Positions 38,956-50,065 of a DNA stretch of 64,000 nucleotides are shown here, one piece after another. Position 1 is the stretch's first letter; the number at the start of each line of letters is the position of its first letter. The notes under the pieces were generated by a model. That model was not told the DNA's origin. It searched no databases and was given only the letters and a program-made list of their open reading frames with translations. Source of the stretch: Centropus unirufus (lineage: Eukaryota > Chordata > Aves > Cuculiformes > Centropidae); contig VYZI01000068.1 in the NCBI GenBank assembly GCA_013397695.1, forward strand, positions 2,118,559 through 2,182,558, read 5' to 3'. Both the position numbers and the translations under genes were made by a program.

Positions 38956-39546
38956 ATGACTAGCAAAATGGTGTAGATTTACTCTAGAAGTTCATTTGTT
39001 AAAGGATTGACATTTACTTTTCAACAGGCAATAAACTGAATTGCCTCATTGCCAGTTATAGAAAGTTGGTATACATTCCATGTTTTGTGCTCTGACTAAT
39101 CCAGCAGAAATGCACTTGTGTGCCCACACCTCATCTGGATGCTGTTTGTGCTGCTGCGTGATCTGGACTTGCCTAAATGAAGAATGAGCTGTAATGAATC
39201 CACCAGAGATGGGTTTTCTGCCTTACCTAGTTAGGAATAACATGATACTGATTTTAATTTTCATATCTCCTTCGAATTTCATGTGAGTCCAGCAGAATAT
39301 AAAAGTATTAATGGAGGGAATGTACTTGCAAAGGCACAGAAACATGAAAATGCTTGCTTTCTAAGGAAAATATATGTTAAACTGAGAAGGCTATTGGATG
39401 GTTTTGGATGGCCAGAGAGAGATGTGGAACAATCCAGACTGGATTGGAAACAACTTTTTTTTTTCCTAAATCATGTATCTCAGCTTTACAACATCTAAGC
39501 AAATCAAGAAAAGTTCCAACATACAGTTCTTTTTACTCATGATTGT
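38956..39546. other. Unique AT-rich spacer
   Basis: Non-coding spacer between the CR1 tail and the pentanucleotide array. Apart from a T-run near 39455 I see nothing in it. Confidence 0.6.
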
Positions 39547-39765
39547 ACATAACATAACATAACATAACATAACATAACATAACATAACATAACATAACAT
39601 AACATAACATAACATAACATAACATAACATAACATAACATANCATAACATAACATAACATAACATAACATAACATAACATAACATAACATAACATAACAT
39701 AACATAACATAACATAACATAACATAACATAACATAATATAACATAACATAACATAACATAACAT
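39547..39765. repeat. (AACAT)n pentanucleotide microsatellite with one ambiguous base
   Basis: Some 43.8 units of AACAT (ATGTT on the minus strand) run without interruption for 219 bp. The only irregularities are an N at 39642 and a C-to-T change at 39738. Because the unit is five bases and has no stop codon on the minus strand, all three minus frames stay open and spell the same five-residue repeat; those frames are artefacts. The ambiguous base suggests allelic difference or consensus uncertainty, and the true array length may differ from what is shown. Confidence 0.97.
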
Positions 39766-39774
39766 CCTAGGATG
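39763..39774. repeat. 12-bp palindrome at array edge
   Basis: The sequence catcctaggatg is its own reverse complement and straddles the right edge of the AACAT array. Two further catcctag/catcctgg-like words follow within 25 bp (near 39782 and 39793). Confidence 0.75.
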
Positions 39775-42700
39775 ACAGAGTTCATCCTAGACCATCCTGG
39801 ACATTTCCCATAGAAAAATGAATAGATCACAAGCCTGGGGTCACAAACTGCCTGCTCAGGTTTGGACTCGTGAACCGTGTATCAGCCCTTACAGGTTTTC
39901 CTCAGAAAATAATTCCATTATTCCTATTCAAACACATGTAAGAAAAAGTAGGTTATTAATGTTTCAGCTGCAAGGATGATCCCCCTGTGCTATGTCCTAT
40001 GTCCTGTGCTAAGTCCTATGTATGTGTTAAAATGATTCCTATACATCTGCATTATAGTAGACAATGCGCTCTCAGACGAATTTCCCACAATCATTATTCA
40101 TTGGCCAGCTTGATAACACCTGGTACCAACAAATTTTTCATCTGGGGAGCGCAGTGCCATGAAATGGTAGCAGCAGGTTTTAACGTAGTCCCCCTTCGTA
40201 CACAAGCAAACATCAAATGACACCCGTGACAAAGACACACAGACAGTCTGACATTTGCTGATAACTCCCAGGAGATTCTCCGTCAGCACAACTGTTCCTG
40301 CTCAAACATATTTTCCAGTGGAAAAGATACTTTGAAACCATTTCCAGCTAGACTAATTGCATTCACTGAAAAGAGCATCCTCCTCTTCCTCAGCACACAT
40401 TTGCTGGTTTGGCTACAAATGCAGCTAACACTTTGTGAAGTTTTCCAAAGCAATAATTATTTCATCTTTGGAGAATTTGCAACAGCTTGCTCGATAGTGA
40501 AAAGTTGCTCTGCAGAGATACATACTTCATGCAAAGTTGCACACCCCCCCAAAAAAAAAAGTAAAAAAAAAAAGTAGGCATTTAAAACTGATGTTTAAAT
40601 TCCACTCACAGTTTTGAAGTTTAAAGCATAAAACCTCTTTGCAGCTGTAGCTCCAAGCTGTCTGGAAAGATAATGCAGTCCATCAGATATCCTGGTTTTG
40701 TTTCTTGCATAAAAATATCATCTGTCATAGGCACAGAAGCTGACTTCAAGGGCCGGCCCCTTCTGAGGAGCACACCAATCGCGAGACCCTGGGAGCACAT
40801 GTGAAAAGCTGCTCCCTGGTCATGGACAGAGAGCAGTCTGAGGGACCTTGGTGCCAGCTGAAGGCGGGTGCCAGCAAAGCGCGGTGCTGGAGGTGCCCCA
40901 GCCAGGGCAGCTGGGCCCTGAGCCCCACCACAGGAGGGGACACAGCGGGCTGGCAGGGGACTGCGACCTCGGCCATGGGGGCAAAGCAGAGCCTTTCACA
41001 GACCACCTCCATGCCACTGGTCAGAGCTGGAGGCCAGGAGCTGTGCCTAGCTCCTTCTGCCGTTATTCATGACTATTTTAATTAAAAGAATATATTAAAC
41101 GCTTCTTCAATTTTCCTCCTAGTTGCATTTCTAATCCCACTTAAGGCCTCTTATTCCAAGCTTCATCCCTACAAAGTCATGCTTCCCTAAAAGTCGTAGG
41201 CACTTCCAGCCCATCATAACAGGGGGGCTGGTGGTGCTCTGGCCCCAGCGGGTCAGCATCCTCCGGGTTTTCCTCCCTTTCCCTTAAAGCTCATTCTCTC
41301 CCCTGGCTGCATGGCCAGCTGTCCACAGGCTCCCTGCTCCTCCTCTGCCTCTGCTGCCTGCCATGCTGCAAGTGCACGCAGCTCTGCTCTGTGCCTGCCA
41401 ATCAGAGAGGTCGTTTTCTTTTTGCATCTCTTTAACCTGATGACACTAGAACTGCCAAGAAACCATATTCAGAGATGTACACCCACAGCTCTCAGGCTTG
41501 CCGTGTGCTCAGCCAGTGCGTAGACCAGGGGGAGGAAAAATAACGTGCGCATCAATATGAGTTGAAAGTGCAGCCGTATCACAGTGCACGAAGTAAAAAA
41601 TCTGACCAGGCTTAGCTGAGCATGATGAACTAACATCTGTACATCTGTTCTCACTCCTGGAAGCCTCCTTGCGAGTCACAACATGCTGGGAAGGGAAACC
41701 AGTAAACATAGCAGTGCGAAAACTGTGCTTTTTCAAGGTGAAGTGTAAGACCCGAAGGCCTTCCCATCTCACATTTCTCATAATCTCAAGTGCTGGCTCT
41801 GTTAATTCAGAGCAGTAGCTTTATTTGATCACATAGCCTTATGCTCACAGACAGGTGCAGTCAGGGCTGCCTGAATAAAAAAATGCTACCTCTAGTATGT
41901 GTATAACTTGTTAGTTTAATGAAATTAATTTTGCTTCTAAAGTCTAGCTTAGCATAGTAGTAAGTCACTAGAGGCTCATTTTGCAATACTTTTGCTATGG
42001 CGGATATAATCAGCCTGCTTAAAATCACAAACAAATTCCTTTTTCCACCCCCAGAACCCACCGGTTTCTCAGAGGAAAAATTCTCACAGAAAGACATTGA
42101 GACGGGATGGGCTTCGGTCAGTGAAATAAGTTCCTGCCGGTTTCAGGGTGGAATTTCCCATTTCCAGAGGCTGAAGCCAGCACATCCCGAGCAGGAAATA
42201 ACTCTCCATTAGTTTGAGCCAAAAGCTGTAGTGGAAGTCATGTCTTTCATCAGCTGACGGCAGGGAGGAGCGGGAGGGACGGACTTTGGGGTGTGTTAGG
42301 ACTTTTTTTTTTCAGACCTGCAACAAGGAGCAAACTTTTTTCCAGTTCCCAGCGAGGAACATTTTGTTCAGAGGTTTCCGAGCTGGGAGTGGCCAGGGCA
42401 AGGCCGGCTGGAGGTTTTCCTGCCTGATCCTGATCCCGATCCTGCACACGGGGATGGAGCGTCAGCTTGCCCGGCTCTCACTGGGCTGGGTCCTGCAGCA
42501 GCGCGGGGACTGACCTGCATCTCCTTTTGCTGCTGAAGAAGATGAACCATTAGTAGCACTTTGGAGGAGGAGATAGAGGGAAAATTGAGAAACCTTGTAA
42601 AATGTGTATTTCCACCGAGTCTAAAACCTTGCTGAGGTGATGTAGAGGTACCTGGACAGAACCTTCCTTGTTTGGCCAGGGCATGGGGTCACTGGCTCTG

Positions 42701-43268
42701 TTACACTGACATCTTAACTGGCTTTTCACAGGCTTTAAAAGAGTCTTGTGCCCTTGTTTCTTCTCTGGTCTCATGCAAGGTGGGACCACCCAAAGAGACA
42801 GTCCTGCCCTCTCCAGCCTCATACCCTCCCGGCAGTGATAAGTGGGGCTGTGAGTCTGCACTGGAACACCTGAGACCTTGACCTTTGGCATATCGGGATT
42901 GATCGTAGCCATGGAGGCGGTGGCACTTTTGGCCCAAATTTGTATCATGCGTGAGAAATCCAGCCTTCCAGCCTCTGTTAAACACAGGCCAAGCCAAGTC
43001 GTGAGAGCATATGCAGTAAAGGCTGAGATTTAACAAGTCAGCTCACTACAGCAGTTCAAGATGAACAGACCTGTCATCTCAGCCCATTTACTCACCACGG
43101 CAATACATCTCCCTGCAGGAGACACGGGCCATCTTTTAACTCCCAGGTCTATTGCATCTCACTGCCAAGCCTTTTTTTTTCAACTCCCAGCACATTACTT
43201 TCCTCTCCCTTTAGTCCTGATTATGCCTGACGGTGTCATCCTAAATTCCTGACCTCGATATTTGCAGC
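39775..43268. other. Non-coding DNA with GC- and CpG-rich patches
   Basis: The left part (to 40740) is AT-rich and ends in an A-rich tract at 40551-40576 (A-runs broken by gt), preceded by a run of C. From 40740 GC rises. Patches at 40741-41060, 41220-41400, 42241-42510 and 42660-42960 are clearly richer in G, C and CpG than the rest of the window. Overlapping frames of 60-130 codons occur on both strands, as expected in GC-rich DNA, but I recognise no product. Confidence 0.5.
42241..42510. promoter_or_regulatory. CpG-rich block, possible weak CpG island
   Basis: By hand count this 270-bp stretch has 66 C and 91 G (about 58% GC) and 12 CpG, an observed/expected ratio near 0.54. The flanks and most of the window are AT-rich and nearly free of CpG. 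The ratio is just below the usual island threshold of 0.6, so it could be an eroding island, an enhancer or an alternative promoter. No TATA box, initiator or adjoining exon can be identified with confidence. Confidence 0.35.
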
Positions 43269-43398
43269 CTGTAAATATTTGTAAACTTATCACATTGCCT
43301 GTGAGACACCACTTCACCAAGTTTTATGCACTTTTTCCCTCATTAATCAGTTCCTCCAGCCCCTCTTTTTTTTGGCTGCTCTTTCCTGTAGAGTTTGC
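43269..43398 (-). mobile_element. Ancient CR1/L3-like LINE relic
   Basis: Plus-strand sequence gtaaatatttgtaaacttat, then a decayed block, then cagttcctccagcccctc is the reverse complement of the ORF2 C-terminal region of old CR1/L3 elements (the family normally reads close to aatatttgtaaactgttatc and cagttcctccagccc). Divergence is high, several insertions such as the T-run at 43366 break it, and no frame survives. Edges are approximate. Confidence 0.55.
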
Positions 43399-44711
43399 AG
43401 GTTTTGTGTTTAAAAGATGACAGAGAGAAGTTCAATTCTCATCTCTTTAAAGAGGATCAATAGCTGGATGAATATAAAGGCATATTAAGGAGAATTTAAG
43501 GCAGATTTGTGTTTGATCTGATCAACTCTAAACTTCATATTGCTTTTATTTGTCACATTTGTTTGGATGACTAGAATTTTGTTGAAATCCTAATGTCACA
43601 AACTTTTGCATTCTCTTTTGCGAAATGCGCTAATAATTCACTGCCTTGGATAAACCCATTGACTTGCATGAAGGCCTCAGGACATGCAGGCAAATAGATG
43701 TGTAAATGGGCGTAGAGCTGCAGGCTCAGGACAAGATCTTTGGTGGTACAAATCTGCACAATTACCAGAGAGGAGGGGTCTCTGTAAGGCAGATGCAGTA
43801 TCTGGGAGGGACTTCGGCTCTGCCTGAGCCACCAACTGCAGGTGGTGATTTGGGAGCAGGCTGCTGGGTCAGTGGTCAGCCGAGAAGGCTGGTACCTGAA
43901 GCAACCCTTCTGTCTCCGTATCTTGTCTGTGTTGACCCACAGCCAAAGTGCAAACAGATACCTGAGTACAAAGAGCCGTGTTGCGACATCCCATGTATAG
44001 CCCCTGCATTTCTCCAACCTTTACCTCCAGACGCTGCATGGCTGCCTATGGCACAAATAGTACTACACTCTGCTAAAGATCCCACTGGAGTCTTACTATA
44101 CTTACTAAGGCTTAGTGGGAATTGAAGGAAGAAAAAATAATCCCCAAAGAGTTTAAATAAGGTTTGATTATTCACGGGAGCAGCAGGGGAATGTTAAAAT
44201 TCTCTTGGGTTTGTCAGGAACCTCTGGCGTTGCCCCGGAATGCTGTTTACCAACCACCCTCTTTGCCTGGACACCCCTAAACCCGGACTGGAACTTTAGA
44301 TAAGGGAAATTCCTGCACAGAATGAAGAATCAGAGGACAATTCAGGGCCGTCCTCCGTCTCAGCCTGGTGTATTTTGGGTACTTGGAGGGGTTTGTCTTC
44401 TCCCAGATCCTGGGAAAAAGTTTAAACTCTGCACCTTCTGTCTGACTCTCTCCATGAGAGGCTATTCCCCTTGGGCCCCAGCCTGTCTGCTCAGTGCAGG
44501 GGCCAGAGGGAACAAGGTCTGTAATTTTATTCTAGTCGTATTAGGGCTTATTTTTATTCACGTGAACTACAGTAAGCTGTAGTGGGGCTGGTGTGTTTTC
44601 ATTAAGGCTTTTTTTACCATGCAAACACAAGCAAAAGCAACCTGAACAAACACAAGCTAAAAGCAGCAAAAATAAGTGTTGAAATAAGGATAGCTATTTG
44701 TCTTTGCAATG

Positions 44712-44731
44712 ATTTGCATGGTCTGTGGTTT
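44712..44731 (+). promoter_or_regulatory. Octamer (POU) and RUNX-like motif pair
   Basis: ATTTGCAT (44712-44719), the canonical POU octamer, is followed four bases later by TGTGGTTT (44724-44731), a RUNX-type core. They sit in a low-CpG AT-rich block (44590-44815). Each motif alone occurs by chance at this scale (the octamer recurs at 10297); only the close pairing is notable. Confidence 0.25.
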
Positions 44732-44788
44732 AGGCCTCTTTTATGGTCCTTGTAATTTCATGAAATGTGTGGCATGCATTCAGTGTTT

Positions 44789-44812
44789 TATCAGCTCTTG
44801 AAATAGCTGATA
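44789..44812. repeat. Short perfect hairpin (8-bp arms, 8-nt loop)
   Basis: The arms tatcagct and agctgata are exact reverse complements around cttgaaat. It lies about 60 bp downstream of the octamer/RUNX-like pair. Confidence 0.7.
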
Positions 44813-47316
44813 GAGTGTTTAAGGGAAAAAATTCATAACAATGATTTTTAAATAATACCTGATTTGAATTCAATCCAATCAAATTGCTCTAGAATGATTT
44901 AAGACCTTGAAAATGGAGAAAACAAATTTCTATCTAATGTTCATCCTGACTCATGCCAAGAAAAGGTAAGAATACCTTCTGACTGGTCTGATTAAGAGCT
45001 AATATATCATATACTGCATTATAAATACATGTTAATTTTCCCTAGATAGTTTCATTTAGTAATGAGAAGTATCACACAGCACAGAAATTAATTCTAAAAA
45101 AATTAAACATAAATAATGGCTGAACTCCTTTTAGTTTTGTTTTGATTCAGAAACTAAGGTCTAAGTTCTGATTTAAAAGATTTTCATTTTTTTTCAGTAA
45201 GGTTAGTAAGTTTCAGCCCCATAAAAACAGTCCTTTGAGAAAGAATCCAAATATTCTAGACTGAACTTCTGAGGGCAACTGTTTATATAAATCAGCTCAA
45301 CCAGCTCCTCTCAACGATAAAGCACTTGTAAATGTGATAGCGCAGTCCACTTTCCATTAATATGCAGCTATCAGTTGGTGAGTCACACTATAAGGAATTT
45401 AACAACTGTTCTCATAAATACCACACACCATCTGTTAACTGAATCAAAAGGCTACATGACAATTTTACTTTGGGATAGAAAGGACTGTTTTAAAATTAGT
45501 CCAGCAGTCTCAGGGCGTACAGATATTGTAAAATATGAGCATAGAGACATGTCATTCCACCCAATTCCCAAAGAACACAGCTGAGAAAGAAAACATTTTT
45601 ATCCACTGGGATGCTCTGACATTTCGCCATTTGTTCTCATTGCAACTTGGAGCTACAGGACTTGAAATTTTCATTATTCAGGCAGGAAATACCAACTTGA
45701 TTTTTTTAATTATTGTTAGGGAAGATGCCTAGATTAGGTTTCTTACTATTTTACATTGAAATGAAAATGAAGTGTTCTGACACGCCCAAAATTAAACCAA
45801 AAAAAGACTTTTTTTAATCTGAGGTTGCTAGAGTGACCAGAGATACATGATTTCACAGCAGTTCAGTTTCAGGTTCCATGTAGTGACAATGGTGCATCAC
45901 CTTATGGGAATGGCACCCTGGGCAATCAAGCCATCCCTCATGTTGGACACTGATTAGTTCACATCTTCTCTAGCACAAGGAGGCACAGAAGTCCCCTGAA
46001 GAAGCTCATTTAAGGTCAAACTACATGTGAGTTAATGAGAGTAACCTTTGGACATTGACACCGCATTGGCAGGCAGCGCACAGGTGGAAATCAATTCCTG
46101 CAAAGCGTGGATTACTTAAGCTACTATGGGGTTAATTGTCCTGATACAGAATATAAGGATATTTTAGTGGGAAAGGGTGCAAATATCTAAAAGATGTATT
46201 AATTGGTCTCATGGAATGTACTTATAACACAGTATTTCTCTGCTACATAGGTTTTTCGGTTTTCGTTTTTGAGGTATAAAGCAATTATTACCTACAGCCT
46301 TTCCCTGGTGCTCCTTCCAGTCAGTTATGCAGGTTGAACTTGAATTGGGTATACTCCAACGGTGGTAGTGGGAAGAAAGGAATAGTAGAGGTGATGGAAG
46401 AACCAGAATGGGACTGTAATGCCACATGGGCAGCTGGAGGTGAAGAAGCATTACAGTGTGTGGGCCCAAGGGAGTGGATCTGCAGCAGGTAGCAGGAACA
46501 AATCAATACTCGTAAGCACAAAATCCTATCAAATGATGTACATCTCCTCACGAGAACGCTAGAAAAAAATAATTCAGAGAGGTTTTCCCTTGGCTCAGTT
46601 TTAGAACGAAGGCTACAAACTCCAGGGAGAGGGGACCATAGAATTATCCTACTCAGAGGTAACCTTGACCTTCAAAGAGCAAATACTGGTTTCTATAAAA
46701 AAGCAAAAACCTTTGCCTCCTACATGTCTCTGTGTCTCCATCCTCATGCTGTCAGATGGCTGCAGGACTATCTCATTTTTGAATATGATTAACACAGAAC
46801 GAGATATTTCATGGACTTGAATCTAAAAGTCTTGCATATGCCCCAAACATAAATATTTACCTCGAGATGTTGATCTGATCAGGCTTGAAGAATTTCACAA
46901 GGCACTGGGACTGTTTTCCAAAACCAGATATTTGAAAAAGAAATACTGAAATATTGAAAATTCAAAATTAACCCTGGAAATAAGTAGAGAATAGAGGTAA
47001 CTTCCCTCCATAGTGACAGACACTCTGTTACTGGTGGTAAGATCTTTAATTATAAACCTCCAGGCAGCAATATTCTTGGATGTTTCCTTTCTGGGCTGCT
47101 CTTGATGACTGTACTTTTCTGAACCACAAATGTAACAATATACATTCTGGCTCATTTGAGATTGGTGGCTATAGCTGTGAGAATGAATATGAAGTCTAAG
47201 GATCATATTATGAACAAAAAGGGCAGTAATTTTGTTCCCAGCAAATTTTTGCATAAAGTTCTTAGAAATGAAAGTGGGGGAGGATACAGAAGAGAATGAT
47301 GCCCTGTTTCTTCCCT

Positions 47317-47366
47317 GTCTAATCAATATACTGAAATCAGTACGTCTAATTAATATACTGAAAGCA
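47317..47366 (+). repeat. 27-bp-period partial tandem duplication
   Basis: Two 23-bp units at 47317 and 47344 share 21 of 23 bases. Both read gtctaat, then c or t, then aatatactgaaa. It is a small local duplication with no coding consequence. Confidence 0.8.
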
Positions 47367-48269
47367 CAGGTGAGATAAGTGACTGCTTGGGGTCCACTAA
47401 ATTAGGGCCTGAATCTCAGTGAGGTCCATACTGCTGCAATTCTCCACTGCCTCTGGTGGGCTTTCATTTTGATACTTTATATCCCGTGATCTACTATTGC
47501 TCTTTGCCTCATTTTATGTAATGTCCCTGCTTCTTGCAGCATGAGCTTCTGTATCTAGCAGAAACACTCTGGAAAGTAATTGTATTAAAAAACTCACTTG
47601 AATCAACCGGATATCTGAAGTTCTGTTTCATTCATCTCATCCTTTTCCCAGAATGAATGAGTCCATCCCCTGTGATGTCTCTACATACCATTTTCTGCAC
47701 AATAGGACAGCTCTGACCCTTCAGCCTCCTTGCTGACCTAACCTTCTTGGGAACAGACTTTTAGCTTAGCGCTCAGCTTCCTACAAGCTCCACTCATAGC
47801 ACAAGAGCTGAGTTGCAGTCTGGAGTTTAAACACTGAGCCCCAGGTTGCTGCTCATGTGTTTGCCCAAGAACAAAGGTCCCGGCCACGTGTTCTTAGAGC
47901 TGGACTTCTAATCCTGTCACAAAACCAAGAAAATTTGAAATTCTCAAATCTGGTGGTAAAATCAATATCTCCTTTTTCTACTGGTATTATAAAAGCACTG
48001 AGTGTGGCCAATGAGTCTCATTCTTATCTCCAGTGTGCATATCTTGACCTACATGTGCCCTTGCCATGCTCTGGGCAGAACTGTTTCTGCCCTTGACTCA
48101 AATAAGAATTGAAAATGGATGCCTTAGGAATGCGCCAGCCCTGGGTTCATGTACAACGCGTGACATGATTGTATGGATTTCTAGGTTTGGGGGATTTTTT
48201 TTCGCAGAGTGTAGCATGCTGGAGGAAGAAAAATCTTCTTGTGAGAGAAGCATCCTTAGGGAGAGATTG
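47367..48269. other. Unique non-coding DNA
   Basis: Nothing recognisable is visible before the CR1 cluster; open frames are short and lack motifs. Confidence 0.55.
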
Positions 48270-49307
48270 TAGACTCACAGAAATGTTGGTTGGGAGTGAC
48301 CTTTGGAGGTTCAACCTGCAGCTCAAAGCAGGACTACTGCCAACAGTCGGTCAGGTCAGCCATGTCTTTTCTTGTTGATTTTTCAAGGACCCATCCCAAG
48401 GTTGGAGATTCCACCACCATGATCAGCAACATCTTCAAACGATCAGTCTCTCAAACTGTTTCCCAGTCTCCAGCATGAATTTGCAAGACACAACCTGCAG
48501 CGACTGCCTCTTCTGTCACGGGGCAGCTCCCACATCCAAGAGCAATTTGCCTTTGTAGAGTTGTAGGCTGCTATTCAATCACCTTCTGGTGTCTCCTCAG
48601 TCTCGGACATCTCAGCATTTCGTCTAGATGATGTGCTTTAGGCTCAGAACCTGTATTCCGAATGTTGTTTCTCCAGTGCCGAGCAAAGGGCGATATAATC
48701 CCCCTTGCCGTGCTATCCATTCTCTTTGTGATGAAGCTGGGGGAGCGGTTTGTCTCATGTGATCAGTGCACACTCTTGGCTCATACTCAGCCCTGCTCTT
48801 AGACCCTCAGGTCATTGTCACTGGGGCCAGGCTTCTACTCAGCCAGTTGTTTGCAGCCCGTACTGCGGCAGGAATTATTCTGCCACACATGTGGGGCTTT
48901 ACCCTTTGATGAAGAAGTGGGGAGTCCATGGAATTTCTGTTGGTGTGGGCCTCAAGTTTCTCTAGACCATGCTGAACTGAAGCAGACCAGCCAAAATCAC
49001 CCATTCTGGATGTTCTACAAGCTTGCTAAGGGTGCACTTGTCATCACTGAGGTAGTTATGAGCATCCTGAACAATATGGTTCCTGTGCCAATCCTTATGA
49101 GATTTTGTGTGTTACCCGACTGCAGCTGAGCCTCAAGCCACCACTGATTACTCCTGATGCAGTGAGTCAGTGCAGGGAAATTTCAACCAGTTTGACAGTC
49201 TGCTCATCCAGCCAATCGATACATCCTCCACTTCTGGGAACGCTACGCGTGTCAAAAGCCTCGCTAAAGTCAATTTATATCACATCCACCACATTCCCCT
49301 CATCGAA
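48270..49307 (-). mobile_element. Old CR1 LINE, minus strand, ~1 kb through reverse-transcriptase region
   Basis: Read on the minus strand this is a decayed CR1 3' half. On the plus strand, from the element's 3' end inward, come gttgggagtgacctttggag, ctcaaagcagg, ggttggagattccaccacc, a block matching the family's tcctgtcactgggca (here tctgtcacggggcagc), the ctccagtgccgagcaaaggg segment, gcttgctaagggtgcactt and ctcgctaaagtcaatttata with cacatccacc. These follow the family's order with no large gap, so the copy is near-continuous for about 1.04 kb. The octamer tail is lost and stops interrupt every frame. Its 3' region is of a different type from the copies at 34481 and 50067, and it is clearly older. 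Confidence 0.82.
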
Positions 49308-49597
49308 AAAGAGAGGTGATAACTGAACATAATAGAGATGATAACAATGATAAGGGCTTAAGAGTGAAAAGCCTGTATGATAGTGCCATTACAGTTTTTC
49401 TGAACAAGATGGTTCATGCTCTAGAGCCAACATAACTATTTTAACACAGTGTTCCCTAAAACCTAAGTGGCTATCATAGCCCCAGGGCCTGTGGAGGAGG
49501 AAAAGGCATTAATAAGAGTATTTTGCAGCTCTTGCTTTCACTAGCTTAACTCTCCTTTGGCTCTGGCACTGTGCTGCTTAAGCAAATGCAAAGTCTT
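49308..49597. other. Short unique spacer
   Basis: AT-rich spacer between two minus-strand CR1 pieces; I see no feature in it. Confidence 0.6.
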
Positions 49598-49657
49598 GGA
49601 ATCATAGAATGTCCTGAGTTGGAAAGGACCCACAAGGATCATTGAGTCCAGCTCTTG
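49598..49657 (-). mobile_element. CR1 3'-end stub (~60 bp), minus strand
   Basis: Only the extreme 3' end of a CR1 is left: ggaatcatagaatgtcctga, then ttggaaaggacccacaagga, then tcattgagtccagctc. The tail octamer (tcatagaat, the reverse complement of attctatga) is intact, so the 3' junction is original and nearly all of the 5' part was never copied or was lost. The gtcctgagttgg form marks a CR1 subfamily different from the others here. Confidence 0.85.
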
Positions 49658-50007
49658 AACTTGAATATTAGCTTTTCACTTCACAACAAGTTTGCATACT
49701 GTGAAGTTCCATGCAAGTCATTTCAGAGCCAGTTTTCAGCACTGAACATCTAATGCTAACCATTAACAGGCTTGATCTAGAATATGAACACTTAGTGTGT
49801 CCGTGAAAACTGCAAAATTCAGCCATTTTCATCTTATGGATGAACAGAAAATATGTGTTTAAAAAGATTCGTAAGCTGGCTAATAATTTGAACAGTTTTA
49901 AATCCTCTGAAACGCAATGCTTATGTCAAACTGCTAAAAAAGCTGAGATAATAATTACCCCCCCCCAAAAAAATTTAACCATATCTATTCTGTAGAAGAG
50001 TGAACAC
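49658..50007. other. Unique AT-rich spacer
   Basis: Non-coding spacer. A run of C followed by A lies near 49960-49974; otherwise I see nothing. Confidence 0.6.
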
Positions 50008-50065
50008 TATATATATATAATAAATGTATATAATACATATATATATCTATAATACACATATAACA
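50008..50065. repeat. TA-rich microsatellite-like tract
   Basis: Alternating TA and CA-TA steps (tatatatata, atacatatatatatct, atacacata) fill about 58 bp. It touches the 5' edge of the next CR1 directly, so it may have been the insertion site. Confidence 0.8.

Larger units (their letters stand above)
43399..47316. other. Unique non-coding DNA
   Basis: No gene is supported. Bases 43700-44520 remain GC-elevated; a 139-codon ATG-initiated plus-strand frame (43706-44125) has a Cys-rich patch but no family motif. From 44590 onward it is AT-rich. A putative octamer plus RUNX-like pair lies at 44712-44731 and a hairpin at 44789-44812. The remainder to 47316 shows only chance-sized frames. Confidence 0.5.

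Noticed and set aside
39466..39830. Minus-strand open frames of 75-99 codons across the pentanucleotide array
   Set aside because: They are the same five-residue unit read from a stop-free microsatellite in three phases and cross an ambiguous base; no coding meaning.
40543..40576. Poly-A tail of a processed pseudogene
   Set aside because: The A-run is interrupted and the upstream sequence matches no gene I recognise; no target duplication seen.
49045..49060. let-7-like word tgaggtagtt
   Set aside because: It lies inside a decayed CR1 copy, continues with unrelated sequence and has no complementary arm.
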